Of a DNA stretch of 64,000 nt, positions 26,896 through 36,351 are shown piece after piece; the first letter of the stretch is position 1, and each line of letters opens with the position of its first letter. Under the pieces are notes generated by a model, which saw nothing but the letters and a program-made list of their open reading frames with translations, was not told where the DNA came from and ran no database searches. Both the position numbers and the translations under genes were made by a program. The stretch covers positions 1,869,855-1,933,854 of the forward strand of contig NZ_SBLB01000001.1 of the NCBI RefSeq assembly GCF_004138325.1, written 5' to 3'. Origin of the DNA: Spirosoma sordidisoli. GTDB taxonomy: Bacteria; Bacteroidota; Bacteroidia; Cytophagales; Spirosomataceae.

Positions 26896-27957
26896 CTATT
26901 GCTTACCGGTCAGCGCCCGGATCGTGCTGATTTCGTTGGGGCTGAAGGGGGTGCCGTCGGGACGGTAGATGTCGTGGAACCATAGCTCCGGCTCTTTGCC
27001 GCTGGGTACGGGCGTTCCCCAGGCAAAGATGGTATTGGTCTTACCCGCCACGAAGCCCCAGTTGATAGCGCCTACGTTTTCCTGCTTCAGCATCGGCATG
27101 ATCGTCTGAAACAGGCTGCCGTTCTTCCGGGCCATGTATTCGGTACAGATCAGCGGTCGGTTGTATTGGCGCAGGTCGCGGATCAGCTCCTGATGCCGGT
27201 CGATGTAGCCGTAATGATGGTAGGTGATCACGTCCGAGTTTTCCAGCTGGAATTTGTTCAGCTCGGTAAACTTATCGCCCCAGCTCCAGACCCCGGCGCT
27301 GACGGGCTGCGACGGGTTAACGGCTTTGGCCCAGCCAAACACGGCTTTCAGCAGGGGCAGGCTCCGGTCGAAATACTGGCTGTTGCCCGGCTCGTTGTAA
27401 AGGTCCCAGAGCAATACGCGCTCGTCGTTTTTGAAGGTCGTCATCACATCTTTGACGTACCGCTCCAGCATGGCCAGGCTGTCGGGATGCTGATGAATCA
27501 TGGTGCCGGGGTCGCGTACCCAGCCGCTGTTGTGAATACCGGGTTTAGGGTCGGGCTGTTTGCCGGGCCGGTATTCGTCGTTCCAGCAGTCGTCGAAAAA
27601 GACCAGAATGGTTTTGATACCGTGTCGGCTGGCAATCTGGAGGTACTGGTCCAGGCGTTTTTTGAACCCCGCCTGATCACTGGTCCAGGCTACGTGGTGC
27701 AGGTATACGCGCATGGCGTTCAGACCAAGCCCTTCGGCCCAGCCCAGCTCCCGATCGATGGTTTTAGGGTCGAAGGTAGCGGCCTGAAACATTTCGAGCT
27801 GGTTAATGGCCGTACTAGGCTGAAAATTGGCACCCCGCACCCAGCCCTGCTTCTGGTACCAGGCGTTTGCCTTTTCAGCACTCCAGACAGGGGTTTGCGC
27901 CAGCAGTCCCGAGCCGGCCAGGAACAGGCTCAGCAGAAGAATCGATACGTATTTCAT
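26896..27957 (-). CDS. Secreted GH-A clan glycoside hydrolase (cellulase/xylanase-like)
   Basis: A 353-residue TIM-barrel hydrolase with a signal peptide (cleavage after LLAQ, about residue 21). Clan GH-A catalytic residues are visible: acid/base Glu189 in LYNEPGN and nucleophile Glu273 in ICTEYMAR. It ends at the barrel with no carbohydrate-binding module or T9SS tail. It follows the exopolysaccharide locus on the same strand, so it may trim or release that polymer; its true substrate is unknown. Confidence 0.85.
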   Translation of the reverse strand: MKYVSILLLSLFLAGSGLLAQTPVWSAEKANAWYQKQGWVRGANFQPSTAINQLEMFQAATFDPKTIDRELGWAEGLGLNAMRVYLHHVAWTSDQAGFKKRLDQYLQIASRHGIKTILVFFDDCWNDEYRPGKQPDPKPGIHNSGWVRDPGTMIHQHPDSLAMLERYVKDVMTTFKNDERVLLWDLYNEPGNSQYFDRSLPLLKAVFGWAKAVNPSQPVSAGVWSWGDKFTELNKFQLENSDVITYHHYGYIDRHQELIRDLRQYNRPLICTEYMARKNGSLFQTIMPMLKQENVGAINWGFVAGKTNTIFAWGTPVPSGKEPELWFHDIYRPDGTPFSPNEISTIRALTGKQ

Positions 27958-28057
27958 ACATCAAGTAGGGATTGGAATCGACTATATCAGGCGATAACGA
28001 GCCGTATCTACTCATCGACCGGCCGCCGGTGGCCCCTGCCCTGCCGTCTGGTCCGGG

Positions 28058-29494
28058 TTAAAGTGCCTTGCGCAGGGCCATGATTTCGGGGAACGACAGC
28101 TTGTACAGAAGCGTCAGGCCGCCGTATACCGCCCCGCCGATGGCAATCTGCATAGCCGCATTCACCGGCCCCGTATTGCCTATAAAGGTTTTGTAAAGCA
28201 GAATCAGGCAGACCATCGCCAGGCAAAAGGTGACGGGCAGCCGGATATTGGCGAAGAACGGTTTGTAGAACGAGCCGATGAGCCGGTGGGCAATCAGGAA
28301 GCTGAATACGTAATTGATGAACGTAGCCAGCAAAAACGCCAGCGCAATACCCGTTACGCCCCAGTACGAGCCCAGCCCATACAACAGCGGCACTTTGATC
28401 AGCAGGGTAACCAGGTTCAGATAAAACAGGATTTTGGGTTTTCCTTTGATAAAAACCAGGATAAACAGCGGATGGCTCATGCTCGAAAAAAAGCTCAGGA
28501 ACACGAAAATACGCACCAGGTCGACGGAGCTTTCCCAGCCGGGGCCGTACAGGATCGGAATAACGATATCGGCGGTGATGAACAGCCCCGCCAGCAGCGG
28601 CATGTTGCAGTAGCTGATGATGTCGAGAATTTTCAGGTACGACCGCTTCAGCTCCTCGTTGTTCTCTTTCATACGCGCCAGCAGCGGGTGAGCTATCTGC
28701 AGAATAATCGGGTTGAGCTTGGTAACCGGATAAATAGCCAGCTGGTAGGCAATAGTGTAATACCCCAGGATTTTTACCCCGAGCAAACCACCGATCACGA
28801 TATTGTCGGAGTTGAACTGAATGAAGCCCAGCAGACCATCGCCGATATTGTACATACCGTATACCAGATGCTCGCGGGCCGACTTCAGGTTCATGTACAG
28901 CAGCGGTCTGAAAAACCGGAAGCCCTGCTGAACCTGAATGGCCGATTTGGTGAGCTGCATCGATAGCTGGCCGTAAATCAACGACAGCTCCTCATACTCC
29001 TGATAGGCCAGCAATACGGTGACGGACGTGCCCACTACGGTACCAATGATATCGGTGAGGGCCACCGACTTAAACTTCAGCTCTTTCTGGAGAATGAACG
29101 AATAAATCTGGCCGACGTAAACGATCAGAAAATAGCAGGACGATAGCTGAATCACCTTCTCCAGGCGGGGCTCTTTGTAATAGGCGATAATCAGGGGCGA
29201 GCTGAAGTAAATCACCACGAACATGAGCGCGCCCAGCGACACATTCAGCAGGTAAAGCGTCGAGAGCACCTTCCGGTCACTCTCCTGCCGCGAAATGATG
29301 GAGTTGGAAAAGCCTACGTTGGTGAATATGGTAAAGAAATTGACGATCATGGTGCTGATGCTCACAATCCCGAACGCAGACGGGTCGAGCAGCCGCGCCA
29401 GAACGGCAATCTGCGCAAACTGACATACCGTAGCGATAACCGTGGCACTGGTTATCCACTTCCCTCCGTTGATGGCTTTATTGACCGTACTCAT
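28058..29494 (-). CDS. Polysaccharide flippase (MOP/PST family, WzxC-like)
   Basis: A 478-residue membrane protein with about 12-14 helices and no large soluble domain. The N-terminus (GGKWITSATVIATVCQFAQI...LDPSAFGIVS) is typical of the polysaccharide biosynthesis/lipopolysaccharide exporter family related to WzxC and TuaB. It would flip lipid-linked repeat units across the inner membrane. It sits with an O-antigen ligase-like protein and a chain-length regulator, so a Wzx/Wzy-type pathway is the likely setting. Confidence 0.9.
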   Translation of the reverse strand: MSTVNKAINGGKWITSATVIATVCQFAQIAVLARLLDPSAFGIVSISTMIVNFFTIFTNVGFSNSIISRQESDRKVLSTLYLLNVSLGALMFVVIYFSSPLIIAYYKEPRLEKVIQLSSCYFLIVYVGQIYSFILQKELKFKSVALTDIIGTVVGTSVTVLLAYQEYEELSLIYGQLSMQLTKSAIQVQQGFRFFRPLLYMNLKSAREHLVYGMYNIGDGLLGFIQFNSDNIVIGGLLGVKILGYYTIAYQLAIYPVTKLNPIILQIAHPLLARMKENNEELKRSYLKILDIISYCNMPLLAGLFITADIVIPILYGPGWESSVDLVRIFVFLSFFSSMSHPLFILVFIKGKPKILFYLNLVTLLIKVPLLYGLGSYWGVTGIALAFLLATFINYVFSFLIAHRLIGSFYKPFFANIRLPVTFCLAMVCLILLYKTFIGNTGPVNAAMQIAIGGAVYGGLTLLYKLSFPEIMALRKAL

Positions 29495-29527
29495 AGAAAC
29501 AAATGATAAAACTGGTGTGGCAACAGA

Positions 29528-30400
29528 TCAGAGCTTTACCCAGCTCTCGGGCACCAGATCTTTGGTGTTCCAGTCGGGCTTATTCCGGTACCACACCCGG
29601 GGCGCAATGACCGTTTTTTCGGTGTTGTTGTTGAGCCAGGCCCCCCACCAGCTGTAGGAGCTATTGGCAATGATGTTATGCCGGCATAGGCTCATCAGCT
29701 CCAGATCATATATGTCGCTGTCGGCGCCTTTGTTGGCGACGAAGTACGGGTCTGGAATGAACTGCATGTTTTCTTTCACCCAGTCGGTATCGTCACTGAA
29801 GACAAAAAACGTGCAGTTGCCATGAGCCACTTTCATCTGCTCGATCGCGTTTCTGTAGTAGTCGATCCCGATAAACCCGAACGACTGGCTGAACTCGGGA
29901 TGGTGTACGTAATCGCCCCGCCTGATGTGTACCGATACCGGCAGGTTGCTGGCCAGCACGGCCTGTTTCTGACGCAGAAAATCGGGGCATGTCGCTTCTT
30001 TGAAGACCAGGTCCTGGCGCAGCGTGGCGGCTACATCCCGAAAGTATTTCTCCGACTGCCAGTAGCCCTGTAAAATGGTACAGCCCGCCCGCTTACGCAG
30101 CACCGACTCATCGAAATGATGCTGCTTTTCCCGGACCCAGCTAACCACCGGCGGCAGGCTCCGGTTGGGTAGTAGTTTGGTGCTTTTGGCCAGGTAGATG
30201 CTCGTTTTCCGGGCAATGGTTTTGTAATGAATATGAAAATGGTCGAGCTTGAACTGACGCGCCGTATTGTTCGGGTTTTTCATATCATAAAACCCAAGAT
30301 CGAAGTAAAGCGGGGTGTTATTTTTCAGGGACAGATGCCGGGCCAGCGCGTACTGGAAAAGCTGATTGCCCAGGCCGCTCGTTATTTTTGAAATAATCAT
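29528..30400 (-). CDS. Alpha-1,2-fucosyltransferase-like GT11
   Basis: A 290-residue glycosyltransferase of family GT11. It has the N-terminal SGLGNQLFQYALARHL motif, the donor-binding HIRRGD motif at 158-163, and the conserved ANSSYSWWGAWL near the C-terminus. Family members transfer L-fucose (or a related deoxysugar) in an alpha-1,2 linkage, so the polymer may carry fucose. It lies between the polymerase-like and flippase genes. Confidence 0.92.
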   Translation of the reverse strand: MIISKITSGLGNQLFQYALARHLSLKNNTPLYFDLGFYDMKNPNNTARQFKLDHFHIHYKTIARKTSIYLAKSTKLLPNRSLPPVVSWVREKQHHFDESVLRKRAGCTILQGYWQSEKYFRDVAATLRQDLVFKEATCPDFLRQKQAVLASNLPVSVHIRRGDYVHHPEFSQSFGFIGIDYYRNAIEQMKVAHGNCTFFVFSDDTDWVKENMQFIPDPYFVANKGADSDIYDLELMSLCRHNIIANSSYSWWGAWLNNNTEKTVIAPRVWYRNKPDWNTKDLVPESWVKL

Positions 30401-30463
30401 AGTCGGTACAAGTTTTCGATCGGATCAGGTTTTGGTACAAGACATTGTCAGGCTGGTTGCGGG

Positions 30464-31948
30464 CTAGCTGACAGCGGGTTGAGCCGGCGCAGCAGCTGCG
30501 GTCGCTTCTTTATCGAGTACCGGGGCTACCAGCAGCAGTACCATGGTCAGGTACACGACCAGGTTGGTAGGAAACTGCCCCAGCAGCTGGTTCCCGTACG
30601 AAGCGCCGACTATGCCCACGTAGCCGCACAGCAGCGCTTCCATCGTTGATCGCAGGCGCGGGTCTTTCAGCCGACGGATGTTGATCAGCGCCAGTACGAT
30701 CATGAGCAGCACCGGAATCAGGTAGATAACGAGACCCACCACGCCGGTTTCGAGCCAGATACGAACGTACCAGCTATCGATGCCCAGCTCGGTCAGCGCG
30801 CCCGTAACGCCGTATTTAGCCCCGGTAGCGGTCATGCCCAGCCCTACACCGAAGGGTTTGTTCTGCATGATTATCTTGAAGGTCTTCTGGTTGTTGAGCC
30901 GCACCTGAAGCGACGGGTCGTTGGGGTCGAGCGAGCTGCGCATCCGCTGAATCTGGTAGTTGCTCTGCCCCACCCGGGTGAACTTCAGCAGCCCGTAGGC
31001 CCCCAGCAGCAGCAGCCCGCCGGCTACCAGCAGCGGCACGTTGCCTTTCAGCAGCAGATACACCGAAAACCCCATGCCCAGCACGAGTACAGGGCCGCGG
31101 CTTCCGGATACCGCAAACCCCCAGAAATACACCATGGCGAGTATAAACAGCCCGATTTTGCGCGACCATTTCGGCTCGTTCAGGCCCCGAATCAGCGTAA
31201 ACACCGTGATATGGGCCATGACCGCCCCAAACTGACCCGCATCGGACACAAACGAGAAGCTGCGGAGCTGGCCCTGCAGCAGGTGGGTCGTATAGCCGAA
31301 CGTTTCGAGCCATACTTTATCGGCCCCTACCAGCCCGATGTACTGCTGCTCGAACGACCAGATGGCCAGCACGAACGAGCAGCCCGACCAGATGCGGATA
31401 ATCCGGTTCAGATCGGCCATCCGCGATATGGTAACTACCCCGACGATCAGCACCTGCAGCCAGTAAAACGAAAAGCCGCGCACACTGTAGAACCAGGCTT
31501 CGGCACTGCGCGACTCGGGGTTGACCAGCTGCAGAATGGTATAGATCAGCCACATCAGCACCGCATACGTCATTGGGTTGTGCAACCGGGCCGTATCGGC
31601 TTTACGCCCCGTAAACAGAATCCCTAGCAGCGAGATGGTCAGCAGCCCGTCGACCGTTAGCCCGAACGGAACCGCCACCGGCGACCACCGGCTGACCCCG
31701 CCCAGAAAGAAGCCGAAGTAAAAACTGGAGATCAGCCCCAGCTTAGGCTGCCGGAAACAACAGATGACGTAATAGAGGGCCGGCGGACCGGCTACCATGG
31801 CCAGCGCCAGCGGCACCCCGCCTTTGGCCACCACCTTGCCCAGCCCCGCCCCCAGCAGCAGCAACGCCAGCAGCGAACTCAGGCTACGCAGCGCAGGCCG
31901 GGTATCGAGGTAGCGGGCTCGGGAGTTTGTGTTCTGGAGGGGTAGCAT
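30464..31948 (-). CDS. O-antigen ligase / polymerase-like membrane protein
   Basis: A 494-residue polytopic protein with about 11-12 helices and a larger loop in the C-terminal half, around the segment NKPFGVGLGMTATG, the layout of Wzy/WaaL (O-antigen ligase family) proteins. In this locus it most likely acts as the Wzy polymerase joining repeat units, although ligase activity cannot be excluded. The N-terminal 20 residues are hydrophilic. The start lies 28 nt after the stop of the chain-length regulator gene. Confidence 0.85.
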   Translation of the reverse strand: MLPLQNTNSRARYLDTRPALRSLSSLLALLLLGAGLGKVVAKGGVPLALAMVAGPPALYYVICCFRQPKLGLISSFYFGFFLGGVSRWSPVAVPFGLTVDGLLTISLLGILFTGRKADTARLHNPMTYAVLMWLIYTILQLVNPESRSAEAWFYSVRGFSFYWLQVLIVGVVTISRMADLNRIIRIWSGCSFVLAIWSFEQQYIGLVGADKVWLETFGYTTHLLQGQLRSFSFVSDAGQFGAVMAHITVFTLIRGLNEPKWSRKIGLFILAMVYFWGFAVSGSRGPVLVLGMGFSVYLLLKGNVPLLVAGGLLLLGAYGLLKFTRVGQSNYQIQRMRSSLDPNDPSLQVRLNNQKTFKIIMQNKPFGVGLGMTATGAKYGVTGALTELGIDSWYVRIWLETGVVGLVIYLIPVLLMIVLALINIRRLKDPRLRSTMEALLCGYVGIVGASYGNQLLGQFPTNLVVYLTMVLLLVAPVLDKEATAAAAPAQPAVS

Positions 31949-31976
31949 GACGGGTAAAGCGCTGGATCGGGGCGGG

Positions 31977-34190
31977 TCAGCTCCGTTTGACGACGGCCTG
32001 TTCGGCCGCCTTATCGCGAACCTTTTTTTCTTTCTTCCGGGCCAGTTCGCGTTTGCGTTTGGCCAGCGGCCCCATCAGCGTTTCGAGCCGGTCGGGTTCA
32101 ACGTCGTTCAGCACCGCTACCACGGGGCTGTAGGCCGCCCGTCGGTACAGGGTAGTCAGCTCCTGATCGGCCTGGCTCCAGGACGTCCGGGCGCTCACCA
32201 CCAGCACCGACATGTCGCACTGCCCGATCAGCTGTACGGGCATCGGCGTGTTGAGCAGGGCGGGCAGCTCCAGAAAAATATAGTCGTAATCGGACAGGGT
32301 CTGCTCGGGGGTCGACTCCATGAACTCGGCCAGCCGGTCAACATCGGCCAGGTTGGTCAGCTGCGGATACGCGATCAGTTTGGCCTGCGACGTAGCCGGA
32401 TTAAGCAGCTCGTCGACCCGCAGGTAGGCCACCCGCTTCCCCGATTCGGCAAAGAGGTCGCTGATGCGGCTGCCCACCCACGTTTTCCCCTGCTGGGGGC
32501 GGGTGCTGAAGATCAGAATCAGGTGATACGAATGCCGGGCCAGTCCGGCCTCCTGAATATCGACCAGAATACGGCTGCGCAACTGTTCCAGCATGCTGTG
32601 TTCGGCAAAGTCGAGGTCGTATTTCTCCAGCCGGGGCAAACGCAGAGGCAACGCAGCCGCCAGCGGGATGCTGGTCAGCGGCTCTACCCGCTCGGGCGAC
32701 GCAATCGACTTGTTGAGCATCACCTGCCCCAGGGCTATCGACAGAATCAGGACAAACCCACCCAGCCCGGCGGCAATGATCAGCATACGCCGACTCGATG
32801 GCAAGGGCTTCATGGGCAGCGAGGGCGCATCCAGCACCGTCATGGCCCCGCTCATCTCCAGATCTTTCTGCCGCAGCCGGGCCTGGTTCAGGCTGTGCAG
32901 CGCATCGAAATACTCGCGTTCGGCCAGGCTGATTTCGCGCTGAAACCGCCCGATGGCCGAGCCTTGCGGAGCCATGACGTCGTAGACCTGATCAAACTCC
33001 TTGATCCGGTCCTGCATGGTTTTGAGCCGAACGGTAGCGCCCCGGTTTTCGAGGGTGTTGTCGAGGTATTTGCCCATCAGCTCCTGTTGTGGCACCGACT
33101 CGAGCGTATGGGTACTGTCGTAATACCGGGCCACCATGCCTTTCAGCTCGTCGGACACCCGGTTGGTGGTGGCCCGCAGCTTGTCGATGGCTTCTTTCGA
33201 GTAGCCGTACACCATGGCGTTGGAGAGCTGGGTCTGGGCCTTGTCCAGCTCGGCCCGTTTATCGTTCAGGGCTTTGTTGGTGACCAGCACCGAGCCCAGG
33301 TTGGTAATGCGCTGGTTGAGGGTGCCGAGGGCGGCATTGGCCGTTTCGAGGTTTCGCTTTTCCTGGTAATACTCCGTCGTGATGCCTTCTTTGGCCGCTG
33401 CCGTGTACTTCGACTGCTCGCCGTAGTTGATGATTTTGTTGTCGATGCTGTACTTGGTAAGCCGGTCTTCAGCCGCTTTCAGGTTGCGGAGGGCAGTCTG
33501 GGTCTGGTCTTCAAAGTAGCCCACTACGCTGCCGGTCTCGGAGGTTTTGAACGAGGTATAGCGTCGCTTGAAACTCCCGATCAGGTACAGCAGCGTTTGC
33601 TGGCAAATGGCCGGATCGGTGCCTTTACAGGACAGGTCGAGCATGTCGCTGTTGCCTTTGCGGCTGCTGGTAATCCGGCCCAGTATCGACTCAACCGCGT
33701 AGGGCGTTCCGGACTGGTAGAGCAACGACTTGACCGTATTTCCTTCGGGTTGCTTCAGCATGGCCTGCAGCCGCTCGTAGGTCGCTTCCTCGTTGCCCGG
33801 CACGATGGCTTTTTTCAGACTGGGCGTCATCAGGGCTTTCAGCGCCTTGAACGAGTTGGCCCCGAGCTGATCGGGCCGGGGCTGCCGCAAAACCAGGTGA
33901 TGAGCCAGCAGGTGCAGCCCCACGTCCGACAACGTCTCGCGCGACTTGATGGTCGTCATGAGGTTGTCGAAGGCGTTGTTGACGGCCGTATTGTCGATCC
34001 GGTCGCTTTCGGAGCTGGTGATCGAATAGCCCGACGCGATACCCGTATAGACCGTAGCCGTAGAGGTGAACTCCAGCGGCATATCGCGCGTGAAGTAGGC
34101 CACGGAAGCCGTCAGCACCGCCGGAAACAGCAATAACCAGAGGAGCCATCGCTTAACGACCTGCACAATGGTGGCCATCGTCAGTGCCAT
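31977..34190 (-). CDS. Polysaccharide co-polymerase with degenerate BY-kinase-like domain
   Basis: A 737-residue Wzz/GumC-like protein controlling chain length and export. Membrane helix 1 is at about 11-33, followed by a large coiled-coil-rich periplasmic region (about 35-465), helix 2 at 469-491, then a cytoplasmic P-loop domain. The P-loop is STRPQQGKT (562-570). The Walker A' region reads YLRVDELLNP (589-598) and Walker B reads YIFLELPA (637-644), both lacking the usual aspartates, and the tail is Lys/Arg-rich with no tyrosine cluster. It is probably an inactive tyrosine-kinase-like domain. It is followed by the O-antigen ligase-like gene. Confidence 0.88.
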   Translation of the reverse strand: MALTMATIVQVVKRWLLWLLLFPAVLTASVAYFTRDMPLEFTSTATVYTGIASGYSITSSESDRIDNTAVNNAFDNLMTTIKSRETLSDVGLHLLAHHLVLRQPRPDQLGANSFKALKALMTPSLKKAIVPGNEEATYERLQAMLKQPEGNTVKSLLYQSGTPYAVESILGRITSSRKGNSDMLDLSCKGTDPAICQQTLLYLIGSFKRRYTSFKTSETGSVVGYFEDQTQTALRNLKAAEDRLTKYSIDNKIINYGEQSKYTAAAKEGITTEYYQEKRNLETANAALGTLNQRITNLGSVLVTNKALNDKRAELDKAQTQLSNAMVYGYSKEAIDKLRATTNRVSDELKGMVARYYDSTHTLESVPQQELMGKYLDNTLENRGATVRLKTMQDRIKEFDQVYDVMAPQGSAIGRFQREISLAEREYFDALHSLNQARLRQKDLEMSGAMTVLDAPSLPMKPLPSSRRMLIIAAGLGGFVLILSIALGQVMLNKSIASPERVEPLTSIPLAAALPLRLPRLEKYDLDFAEHSMLEQLRSRILVDIQEAGLARHSYHLILIFSTRPQQGKTWVGSRISDLFAESGKRVAYLRVDELLNPATSQAKLIAYPQLTNLADVDRLAEFMESTPEQTLSDYDYIFLELPALLNTPMPVQLIGQCDMSVLVVSARTSWSQADQELTTLYRRAAYSPVVAVLNDVEPDRLETLMGPLAKRKRELARKKEKKVRDKAAEQAVVKRS

Positions 34191-34193
34191 AGC

Positions 34194-34946
34194 TTATCGT
34201 GCTTTTAGTTGACCCATATCGACGCCAACCAGGGCGCTCAACTCATACAGGTTGTTCATCAGATTACCCCGCGCAATTTCCGTCTTGATGTGCGTTTCGG
34301 TATAGCGGGTGCTGGCGCCAGCGTAATCGTCTACGTTCAGCCGCCCTTTGCGCCACTCGATCTCGGCCGTCTGGTACGCAATCAGCGATTTCTGCTCCAG
34401 TTCGATGTAAGCATTCACAATCTTCTGGTTGGTCAGCATAGTCTGGTACAGCTGACTGATTTCCCGGCGCAGGCCCAGCTTGATGCCATCCTGCTTGGCC
34501 ACCGCCGACCGGTAGGCGGCCTGTTCCTGCCGGCTCCGGGCCCGGTAGCCAAGCAGGGCCCCTAACGAGATACCGGCCTGCACGCCAGCCCGGTATCCGT
34601 TCGACACCTGAATATTTTCGGCAGTGGCCGCGTTGCCGCCGGTAGCCAGCAGCGACTGGTTGCCGGTCGAGTAGCCCCCCGATACGCTGACTCCGCTCAG
34701 TAACGACGACCTGACCAGCCGGTTGGCCTCTACCTGTACGTCGAGCAGGGCTTTCTGCTCGCGGATGACCGGCGAGTTTTGCAGGGCCAGCTGATACAAC
34801 TGTTCGAGCGGCAGCAGCTGATCGACCAGATCTTTGTCCAGATCAAACTGCAGGCTATCCGTAGTAGTAGCCGCAGCATAGACCCTCGGGCACGGTACCA
34901 GGCCCAGAGTCATCGTCAGCAAACAGACAACGAGAAGCAATTTCAT
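34194..34946 (-). CDS. Half-length TolC-family outer-membrane protein
   Basis: A 250-residue protein with a signal peptide (MKLLLVVCLLTMTLG...AYAAA) and a TolC-type region: LYQLALQNSPVIREQKALLDVQVEANRLVRSS as the first helix pair, a strand-rich GVSVSGGYSTGNQ part, then a second long helical pair. TolC proteins normally have about 420-480 residues in two such structural repeats; this has one. It ends in frame 3 nt before the next gene, with no sign of a frameshift. It takes the place that Wza would have next to a co-polymerase. Start at 34946; an upstream in-frame ATG (34964) is less likely. Confidence 0.8.
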   Translation of the reverse strand: MKLLLVVCLLTMTLGLVPCPRVYAAATTTDSLQFDLDKDLVDQLLPLEQLYQLALQNSPVIREQKALLDVQVEANRLVRSSLLSGVSVSGGYSTGNQSLLATGGNAATAENIQVSNGYRAGVQAGISLGALLGYRARSRQEQAAYRSAVAKQDGIKLGLRREISQLYQTMLTNQKIVNAYIELEQKSLIAYQTAEIEWRKGRLNVDDYAGASTRYTETHIKTEIARGNLMNNLYELSALVGVDMGQLKAR

Positions 34947-35106
34947 TAGTAACGGTTCGTACAATTACTTTGCCAAAAGTAGGCCATTTAGTAGTTATAT
35001 AGATTTCAAAGTTAACTAACAGTTTAAATATATAGCACATACGCTATCTTTTACGAACTACATACCTAACTACTATTAAATAAGTATATATACTTAGTTT
35101 AGTTGC

Positions 35107-36342
35107 CTACCTCATAGCGGGCTGACCCGACACGGCATCAGCCTGCGTTTCGGCTGCCGATGACCGGGTAAGTACCTCGTCGATGATGGCCGAAAACTGC
35201 TGCCCCCGGTGCTGCCAGGAGTTGGACCGGGCCATCTCGATCCGCTTGGACCGAAGGTCGGGCTTATCGAACAGCAGGTTTTCCTGAAGCGCGTCGATAA
35301 ACGCATCGGTCGTTGGGGCTACCTGTATCAGCCCATCAAACTGGCTCAGATCGGTAAAATCCGTAGCTACAACCGGAATGCCGGTGGCGAGGTATTCATT
35401 CAGTTTCATGGGGTAAATGGCCCGGGTCTGCTCATTCCTGACAAACGGAATCAGGCCCACGTCCATCTGCCGGACCCAGGTCGGCAAATCGGCAGGCGGC
35501 TGGGGCCCCGGTGCCTGTACGTTTTCGAACTGACGCAGCCAGGCCGCCAGCGCCGGATCGGGTATACGACCAACCAGCAGAAACTGAACGTGGGGAAAAC
35601 GGGTGAAGCAACGCTCCAGCAGCGACCAGTCGATCCGGTTGTCGAGCGCACCGATGTAGCCAATGGTTTTTACGGTTTTACTGGCTGGGCGCAGCGCGTC
35701 GGGCTGGTAAAACTGATCGAAATCGACCCCGTTTTCGACCAGGAACGTACGGGGCTGGTACGCCCGTTTGGCAGCCGCCAGCGCAGCCGAGGTAGTAACA
35801 ACCGCATCGACCCGGCGTAGAAACTGCTTCTCAAGCCGTTCGCCATGCTGCCGGCTCCAGGCTTCGGCCCGGATGTCGTCGTAGCAGTAGTAAATCAGCG
35901 CCCGTTCGTTCAGCAAACCAGCCATAGCCACACCCAGCGACGGATGAAAGGCATTGATAACCAGCGGCCTGTCGAAATCCAGCCGATCGAGCGCCCGCCG
36001 GATACAGCGGGCCTGACGCCGGGCGTTCCAGTTCAGGAGGGCGGTATAGAGGGCGCCGGGGGGCAGCCGGTTGATGGGTAATGTCCAGGGGAGCGTCAGT
36101 ACGTGCAGCGTTCCACCGGTAGCGGGTGTCTGGGTTGTCAGGCGGTCGGTCAGGCCCAGTACGGCCCGCAACGGTATCCTGGCCCGGCCCAGCAGGTGCT
36201 TGACCACATCGTTGATGGTAAACGCGTAATTGACAAACAACAGCCGGTGGCCTTTGGCCAGTTCGTTCATCAGCTGCACCGTCGACTTGTTATAATCGCC
36301 CGGCCAGCTGACCAGACCTACGCACACGATGTCTGTTTTCAT
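35107..36342 (-). CDS. Glycosyltransferase, GT-B fold (GT4-like)
   Basis: A 411-residue glycosyltransferase with two Rossmann-type halves. The C-terminal half has the usual GT4-type elements: KTIGYIGALDNRIDW, LLVGRIPD, and the sugar-nucleotide segment YPMKLNEYLATGIPVVATDF with a Glu-x7-like motif. It belongs to the type with similarity to TuaH/teichuronic acid transferases. Donor and acceptor cannot be predicted. It follows the unknown protein at 36352-37356 by 9 nt and so is in the same transcript. Confidence 0.88.
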   Translation of the reverse strand: MKTDIVCVGLVSWPGDYNKSTVQLMNELAKGHRLLFVNYAFTINDVVKHLLGRARIPLRAVLGLTDRLTTQTPATGGTLHVLTLPWTLPINRLPPGALYTALLNWNARRQARCIRRALDRLDFDRPLVINAFHPSLGVAMAGLLNERALIYYCYDDIRAEAWSRQHGERLEKQFLRRVDAVVTTSAALAAAKRAYQPRTFLVENGVDFDQFYQPDALRPASKTVKTIGYIGALDNRIDWSLLERCFTRFPHVQFLLVGRIPDPALAAWLRQFENVQAPGPQPPADLPTWVRQMDVGLIPFVRNEQTRAIYPMKLNEYLATGIPVVATDFTDLSQFDGLIQVAPTTDAFIDALQENLLFDKPDLRSKRIEMARSNSWQHRGQQFSAIIDEVLTRSSAAETQADAVSGQPAMR

Positions 36343-36351
36343 AGGCCGGGG

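Noticed and set aside
31929..34136. 735-codon plus-strand open frame opposite the co-polymerase gene
   Set aside because: It is a shadow of the real minus-strand gene: the minus frame has membrane helices, coiled coils and a P-loop, while the plus frame is Gln/Gly/Arg/His-rich without motifs.
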